Origin: an uncultured Ectothiorhodospiraceae bacterium
GTDB taxonomy: Bacteria; Pseudomonadota; Gammaproteobacteria; Nitrococcales; Halorhodospiraceae
DNA: 36,999 nucleotides
Reading direction: 5' to 3'
Assembly: GCA_913055765.1 (NCBI GenBank)
Contig: CAJXKI010000004.1
Coordinates: forward strand, 1-36,999
Shown: positions 33,555 to 36,999 of the stretch, piece after piece
Position numbering within the stretch: position 1 is the first letter of the stretch
Layout: each line of letters starts with the position of its first letter
The notes under the pieces: model-generated
The model's database searches: none
Told to the model about the DNA's origin: nothing
The model's input: only the letters and a program-made list of their open reading frames with translations
Made by a program: the position numbers and the translations under genes

Positions 33555-34988
33555 GTGAGCACCGCCCTGGTCTGGCTACGCCGGGACCTGCGCCTGCACG
33601 ACCAGCCTGCGCTGGCCGCCGCGGCGCAGCAGGCCGATCGCGTCGTCCCGCTCTATATCCACGCCCCCGAGGAGGTGACGCCGGCAATAGGCGCAGCAAG
33701 CCACTGGTGGCTGCACCACAGCCTCGCCGCCCTGGCCGGGCGGCTGGCGGCCGCCGGCAGCCGGCTCTGCCTCGACCGCGGCGCCGCCGCCGAGCGGCTG
33801 CGCCACTGGGCGCAGGTCAGCGAGGCGGACACCGTCTACTGCACGAGCATCGCCGAGCCCTGGGCCCGGCGCCAGGAGGCTGCGGTGCGCGCCGCGCTGG
33901 CGGAGGCCGGGGTCGCACTGGCGATCCTGGCCGACGGGCTGCTCACCGATCCGAGCGCCGTGCGCAACCGCAGCGGCACCCCGTACCGGGCCTTCACCCC
34001 CTTCTGGCGCAGCGTGCGCCCCCAGCTCGACCCGGCTCAGCCGGCCCCGGCGCCGGCGCTGCCACCGCTGCCCGACGCCATCCCGGAGCCGCGGCCGCTG
34101 GAGGCCCTGGGGCTGCTGCCGCGCATCCGCTGGGACAGCAAGCTCGAGGCCTGCTGGCGGCCCGGCGAGCCGGCAGCGCAGGAGCAGCTGAGCCGGTTCA
34201 CCGAGGGCGGCCTCGCCGCGTACACCGAGCGGCGCGACTATCCCGCCCGGGACGGGACCTCGCGGCTGTCGCCGCGGCTGCACTTCGGGGAGGTGAGCGT
34301 GCGCGCCGTCTGGCATGCCGCCGCCGAGACTCGGGCGGCGCAGCCGGGGGCGGAGGCGAGCGTTGACGCCTTCCTCGGCGAGCTGGGCTGGCGGGAGTTC
34401 GGCCACCACCTGCTGTGGCAGGACCCGGAGCTCTGCTGCCGCCCCTTCGACCGGCGCTTCGAGGCCTTCCCGTGGCGCGCGGATCCCGGCGGCGCGCTCC
34501 TCGACGCCTGGCGCCGCGGCGCGACCGGCATCCCGCTGGTGGATGCCGGCATGCGTGAGCTGTGGGCCACCGGCTGGATGCACAACCGGCTGCGCATGGT
34601 GGTGGGCTCCTTCCTGGTCAAGAACCTGCGCCTGCCCTGGCAGCACGGCGAGGCCCACTTCCGCGACACGCTGGTGGACTGGGAGCTGGCGGGCAACAGC
34701 ATGGGCTGGCAATGGGTCAGCGGCTGCGGGGCCGACGCCGCCCCCTACTTCCGCATCTTCAACCCCGTGCGCCAGGGGGAGCGCTTCGACCCGGACGGCG
34801 ACTACGTCCGCCACTGGGTCCCGGAGGTGGCCGGGCTGCCGAAGTCGCACATCCACCAGCCATGGGCGGCGCCGGCGGACGTCCGGGCGCGCGGCGGGAT
34901 ACGCCTCGGCTGGACCTACCCGGAGCCGCTCGTGGACCTCCGCGCCAGCCGGCAGGAAGCGCTGGCCGCATTCCACGCCCTGGGTTAG
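33555..34988 (+). CDS. phr: Deoxyribodipyrimidine photolyase
   Basis: This is a light-driven DNA repair flavoenzyme that splits cyclobutane pyrimidine dimers. The 477-residue protein has an N-terminal antenna-binding Rossmann domain (WLRRDLRLHDQ) and the C-terminal FAD domain. Motifs visible there include RDYPARDGTSRLSPRLHFGE, ELGWREFGHHL, GWMHNRLRM and the signature GWQWVSGCGADAAPYFRIFNP. Conserved tryptophans of the electron-transfer chain are present. It looks like a class I CPD photolyase; a cryptochrome-only role is less likely. GTG 33555 has GAGGAG (33541-33546) eight bases upstream. It is 12 bp after the MerR gene and ends the cluster. Confidence 0.95.
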   Translation: MSTALVWLRRDLRLHDQPALAAAAQQADRVVPLYIHAPEEVTPAIGAASHWWLHHSLAALAGRLAAAGSRLCLDRGAAAERLRHWAQVSEADTVYCTSIAEPWARRQEAAVRAALAEAGVALAILADGLLTDPSAVRNRSGTPYRAFTPFWRSVRPQLDPAQPAPAPALPPLPDAIPEPRPLEALGLLPRIRWDSKLEACWRPGEPAAQEQLSRFTEGGLAAYTERRDYPARDGTSRLSPRLHFGEVSVRAVWHAAAETRAAQPGAEASVDAFLGELGWREFGHHLLWQDPELCCRPFDRRFEAFPWRADPGGALLDAWRRGATGIPLVDAGMRELWATGWMHNRLRMVVGSFLVKNLRLPWQHGEAHFRDTLVDWELAGNSMGWQWVSGCGADAAPYFRIFNPVRQGERFDPDGDYVRHWVPEVAGLPKSHIHQPWAAPADVRARGGIRLGWTYPEPLVDLRASRQEALAAFHALG

Positions 34989-34998
34989 GGTATAACCT

Positions 34999-35892
34999 AT
35001 GCGCACGACAGCCCCCCTCTACCAGACGGATATCCGAAGCCTGCCGCTGCTGCACAGCGGCAAGGTCCGCGACATCTACGCCGTCGATGACGACCGGCTC
35101 CTCATCGTCGCCACCGACCGGCTCTCCGCCTTCGATGTCGTCCTCCCGGACCCCATCCCCGGCAAGGGGGCGGTGCTCACCCGGGTATCGAGCTTCTGGT
35201 TCCGCAAGACGGCCCACCTGGCCCCCAACCACCTGCTCGACACGGCCCCGGAGGAGGTCGTAGCCCCCGAGGAGGCCGACCAGGTCCGCGACCGGGCGGT
35301 GGTGGTCCGCAGGCTCCAGGCGCTGCCGGTGGAGGCCATCGTCCGCGGCTACCTCACCGGCTCGGGCTGGGCCTCGTACCAGCGCGACGGCACCGTCTCC
35401 GGGGTCGCCCTGCCCGACGGGCTGCGCGCCTCGGACCGGCTCCCGGAGCCGATCTTCACCCCCACCACCAAGGCGGCGGTGGGTGGCCACGACGAGCCGA
35501 TCTCCTTCGACGAGACCGTCGGCCTCATCGGTGAGACGCTGGCCTCGCGCATCCGCGCCATCGCCCTCGAGGTCTTCGAGCTGGCCACCGCGCATGCCGA
35601 GGTCCGCGGCCTGATCATCGCTGACACCAAGCTGGAGTTCGGCGTCACGCCGGAGGGGGAGCCGGTGATCATCGATGAGCTGCTGACCCCGGACGCCTCG
35701 CGCTTCTGGCCGGCGGACGCCTGGCAGCCCGGCACCACGCCGCCGGCGTTCGACAAGCAGTACATCCGCGACCACCTGGCGTCGCTAGGCTGGGACAAGA
35801 CGCCGCCGGCCCCCCACCTGAGCGAGGCGACGATCCGCCAGACGGCGGAGAAGTACCGCGAGGCCGAGCGGCTGCTCACCGCGCCGGCCTGA
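34999..35892 (+). CDS. purC: SAICAR synthase
   Basis: PurC joins aspartate to CAIR with ATP in de novo purine synthesis. The 297-residue product is of the longer class (about 300 residues) and shows SGKVRDIY near the N-terminus, the AFDVVLPDPIPGKG loop, TGSGWASYQ and DELLTPDASRFW. ATG 34999 lies ten bases after the photolyase stop. A TATAAC hexamer ends two bases before the ATG; if it were a -10, the transcript would be leaderless, but no -35 fits. It may instead be read from the photolyase operon, although metabolically unrelated. Confidence 0.96.
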   Translation: MRTTAPLYQTDIRSLPLLHSGKVRDIYAVDDDRLLIVATDRLSAFDVVLPDPIPGKGAVLTRVSSFWFRKTAHLAPNHLLDTAPEEVVAPEEADQVRDRAVVVRRLQALPVEAIVRGYLTGSGWASYQRDGTVSGVALPDGLRASDRLPEPIFTPTTKAAVGGHDEPISFDETVGLIGETLASRIRAIALEVFELATAHAEVRGLIIADTKLEFGVTPEGEPVIIDELLTPDASRFWPADAWQPGTTPPAFDKQYIRDHLASLGWDKTPPAPHLSEATIRQTAEKYREAERLLTAPA

Positions 35893-35984
35893 CGCCGCGC
35901 ACCGTGGCACGCCCGCCGAGCGCCCGCCCCTAGGGGGTTGCCATACGCCCTGAGGTGGGCGCGGGGGCGAGCAGCCCCTGACCC

Positions 35985-36002
35985 TATTGACCAACCCCAA
36001 TA
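35985..36002. promoter_or_regulatory. FNR-type box upstream of the Crp/Fnr gene
   Basis: TATTG-N8-CAATA is a perfect dyad here. Its inner part reads TTGAC-CAAC-CCCAA, seven of ten matches to the FNR consensus TTGAT-N4-ATCAA. Its centre (35993.5) lies about 40-41 bp before the start site predicted from the TAGAGT -10 at 36021-36026, the class II activator position. Confidence 0.55.
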
Positions 36003-36020
36003 ACAAGGCCGTGACTGTGG

Positions 36021-36026
36021 TAGAGT
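36021..36026 (+). promoter_or_regulatory. Probable -10 element of the Crp/Fnr regulator gene
   Basis: TAGAGT (four of six matches) is placed so that transcription would begin near 36033-36035, 27-29 nt before ATG 36062. The -35 region is replaced by the FNR-like box, as in class II FNR-dependent promoters. Confidence 0.45.
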
Positions 36027-36061
36027 CGAGGCAGCTCAGCGACCCTACGGAATGGATCATC

Positions 36062-36754
36062 ATGCAGCCCTGCGACTGCGAAAACTGCGCGGTCCGCTCC
36101 GTCGCGCTCTTCGGCGAGATCCACCAGCAAACGGTCCAGCGAGTCCACGAGCAGGCCCGGCAGTTCGAGGAGCCCGAGGGCACCATCCTCTACCGGGAGG
36201 GCAACGCCGCGGACGCGGCGTTCACCCTGCGCGAGGGCATCATCAAGCTGGTCCGCAATCAGCCCGGCGGGCGGAGCCAGATCGTACGGCTGCTCGTCGG
36301 CGGGGACTTCTTCGGCGCCGAGGGGCTGTTCGGCGACTGCCACCACCACACCGCCATCACGCTGACGCCGGTGGCCCTGTGCCGGCTACCGAACACCCTG
36401 CTGGAGCAGCTCCGCACCGACGACCCGGCCTTCACCGACGCCCTGCTCGGGCGGTGGCGCCGGGCCCTGGACGAGGTCGAGTCCCTGGCCCTGGAGCTCG
36501 GCAACCGCAAGGCGGAGGAGCGCATCGCCTCCTTCCTGCTCCACTGGCAGCGCAAGCACGGCCCCCAGGCGCAATGGCTCCCGCTGCCCCTGTCACGCAG
36601 CGAGCTCGGCGAGCTGCTCGGCCTGCGGGTGGAGACGGTCAGCCGCGTGATGGCGCGCTGGAAGCGTGAGCGGCTGCTCGAGGAGCGCAGCCGGGCCATC
36701 CGGCTGCTCGAGGCGGAGTGGCTGCAGCGCATCGTGGACAGCGCCCCGGACTGA
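36062..36754 (+). CDS. Crp/Fnr family transcriptional regulator, FNR-like
   Basis: The 230-residue regulator has a cyclic-nucleotide-like sensor barrel (about 15-115), a long dimerisation helix (about 120-150) and a C-terminal winged helix (about 160-225). Its recognition helix has Glu191, Ser194 and Arg195, the E-SR pattern that in FNR reads TTGAT half-sites. Cysteines at 4, 6 and 9 (CDCENC) and Cys107 (ALCRLP), which aligns with FNR Cys122, could hold an oxygen-labile Fe-S cluster, although the N-terminal spacing differs from E. coli FNR. ATG 36062 is preferred to an in-frame TTG at 35987, which would lie inside the FNR-type box. Confidence 0.85.
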   Translation: MQPCDCENCAVRSVALFGEIHQQTVQRVHEQARQFEEPEGTILYREGNAADAAFTLREGIIKLVRNQPGGRSQIVRLLVGGDFFGAEGLFGDCHHHTAITLTPVALCRLPNTLLEQLRTDDPAFTDALLGRWRRALDEVESLALELGNRKAEERIASFLLHWQRKHGPQAQWLPLPLSRSELGELLGLRVETVSRVMARWKRERLLEERSRAIRLLEAEWLQRIVDSAPD

Positions 36755-36757
36755 GCG

Positions 36758-36781
36758 CCGGGGCACATACCCGGGCCCCGG
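36758..36781. terminator. Hairpin after the Crp/Fnr gene
   Basis: A 7-bp stem CCGGGGC/GCCCCGG with a 10-nt loop begins four bases after the stop codon. It has no T-tract. It is one of two hairpins in the convergent gap before gap. Confidence 0.45.
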
Positions 36782-36788
36782 ACCTAGA

Positions 36789-36812
36789 GCGCCCCGCTCG
36801 GAGGCGGGGCGC
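36789..36812. terminator. Bidirectional hairpin between the Crp/Fnr gene and gap
   Basis: A perfect 9-bp stem GCGCCCCGC/GCGGGGCGC with a 6-nt loop lies between convergent genes. The lack of a T-run is shared with the other inter-convergent hairpins in this window. Confidence 0.55.
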
Positions 36813-36846
36813 CGGTGCCGGTGCGTACGCGCCTGGAGAGGGGTCC

Positions 36847-36999
36847 CTAGGCGCGCATCATGGCGATCGAGATGTCGATCATGCGGCTGGAGAAGCCCCA
36901 CTCGTTGTCGTACCAGGCGCACGCCTTGATCAGCCGCGGCCCCTGGGCCTTGGTCAGCGGCGCATCGAAGATGCTCGACGCCGGGTTGTGGTTGTAGTC
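36847..36999 (-). CDS. gap: Glyceraldehyde-3-phosphate dehydrogenase, C-terminal 50 residues (runs off the right edge)
   Basis: The minus strand encodes the last 50 residues of GAPDH, ending in TAG 36847-36849. The segments [15 protein letters not shown] and [16 protein letters not shown] are the family's C-terminal signature (NAD-binding Asn/Tyr region). Gap makes 1,3-bisphosphoglycerate in glycolysis or runs in reverse for carbon fixation. The Epd paralogue is less likely because it usually has WCDNEWGFANRM here. The start and most of the gene are outside the window. Confidence 0.93.
   Translation of the reverse strand, partial: DYNHNPASSIFDAPLTKAQGPRLIKACAWYDNEWGFSSRMIDISIAMMRA

Noticed and set aside
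35927..35936. Palindrome CCCCTAGGGG downstream of purC
   Set aside because: It is short, isolated and without a T-tract or partner; it could be chance or part of a weak fold.

Overview
This is a very GC-rich chromosomal window (third codon positions are almost always G or C) from a gammaproteobacterium. The gene orders miaB-phoH-ybeY-corC-lnt, nrdR-ribD-ribE-ribB-ribH-nusB-thiL-pgpA and rppH-ptsP are typical of that class. The acidic proteins, base composition and gene content fit a halophilic member of the Ectothiorhodospiraceae, such as Halorhodospira. That genus-level placement is inference; the 16S fragment at the left edge is the best test. No prophage, insertion sequence, CRISPR array, tRNA or plasmid feature was seen. 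Most of the window is dense housekeeping DNA, with many stop/start overlaps of 1-4 bases (TTGA, GTGA, ATGA, TGATG, TAGTG).

Layout. Positions 1-436 carry the 5' end of a 16S rRNA gene on the minus strand. Behind it (437-839) is a leader with a boxA antiterminator and three tandem promoters of the same design; the farthest overlaps the stop codon of tyrS. Divergent from tyrS are an M23 murein peptidase and anmK (cell-wall remodelling and recycling). Next come argC-erpA (minus), hemJ (plus), bacterioferritin (minus), and rppH-ptsP (minus, RNA decapping and nitrogen-PTS). A HAD phosphatase on the plus strand follows.

Positions 11391-24044 are one long minus-strand block transcribed from glyA downward: glyA, nrdR, the riboflavin genes ribD-ribE-ribBX-ribH, nusB, thiL, pgpA, then miaB-phoH-ybeY-corC-lnt. 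It covers one-carbon metabolism, ribonucleotide reductase control, flavin and thiamine cofactors, tRNA modification, 16S maturation and lipoprotein acylation. After it come two membrane proteins on the plus strand (hemolysin III family, Ca2+/Na+ exchanger), a 50-residue two-helix membrane peptide, and a minus-strand group of djlA, a macro-domain protein and an M20 peptidase.

The most interesting part is the plus-strand cluster at 29356-34988: a COG2907 FAD oxidoreductase, a DUF1365 protein, a cyclopropane-synthase-like methyltransferase that lacks the usual catalytic cysteine, a MerR regulator with a degenerate cobalamin-binding domain, and a DNA photolyase. Its content matches light and singlet-oxygen response loci of other bacteria and suggests membrane-lipid remodelling coupled to DNA repair. 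The window ends with purC, an FNR-like regulator with a probable autoregulatory FNR box, and the 3' end of gap.

Other points worth following are a bacterioferritin with Arg at the heme-ligand position, a Fur-superfamily-like dyad filling the spacer of its promoter, and a RibBX protein whose GTP cyclohydrolase domain has lost its zinc site.
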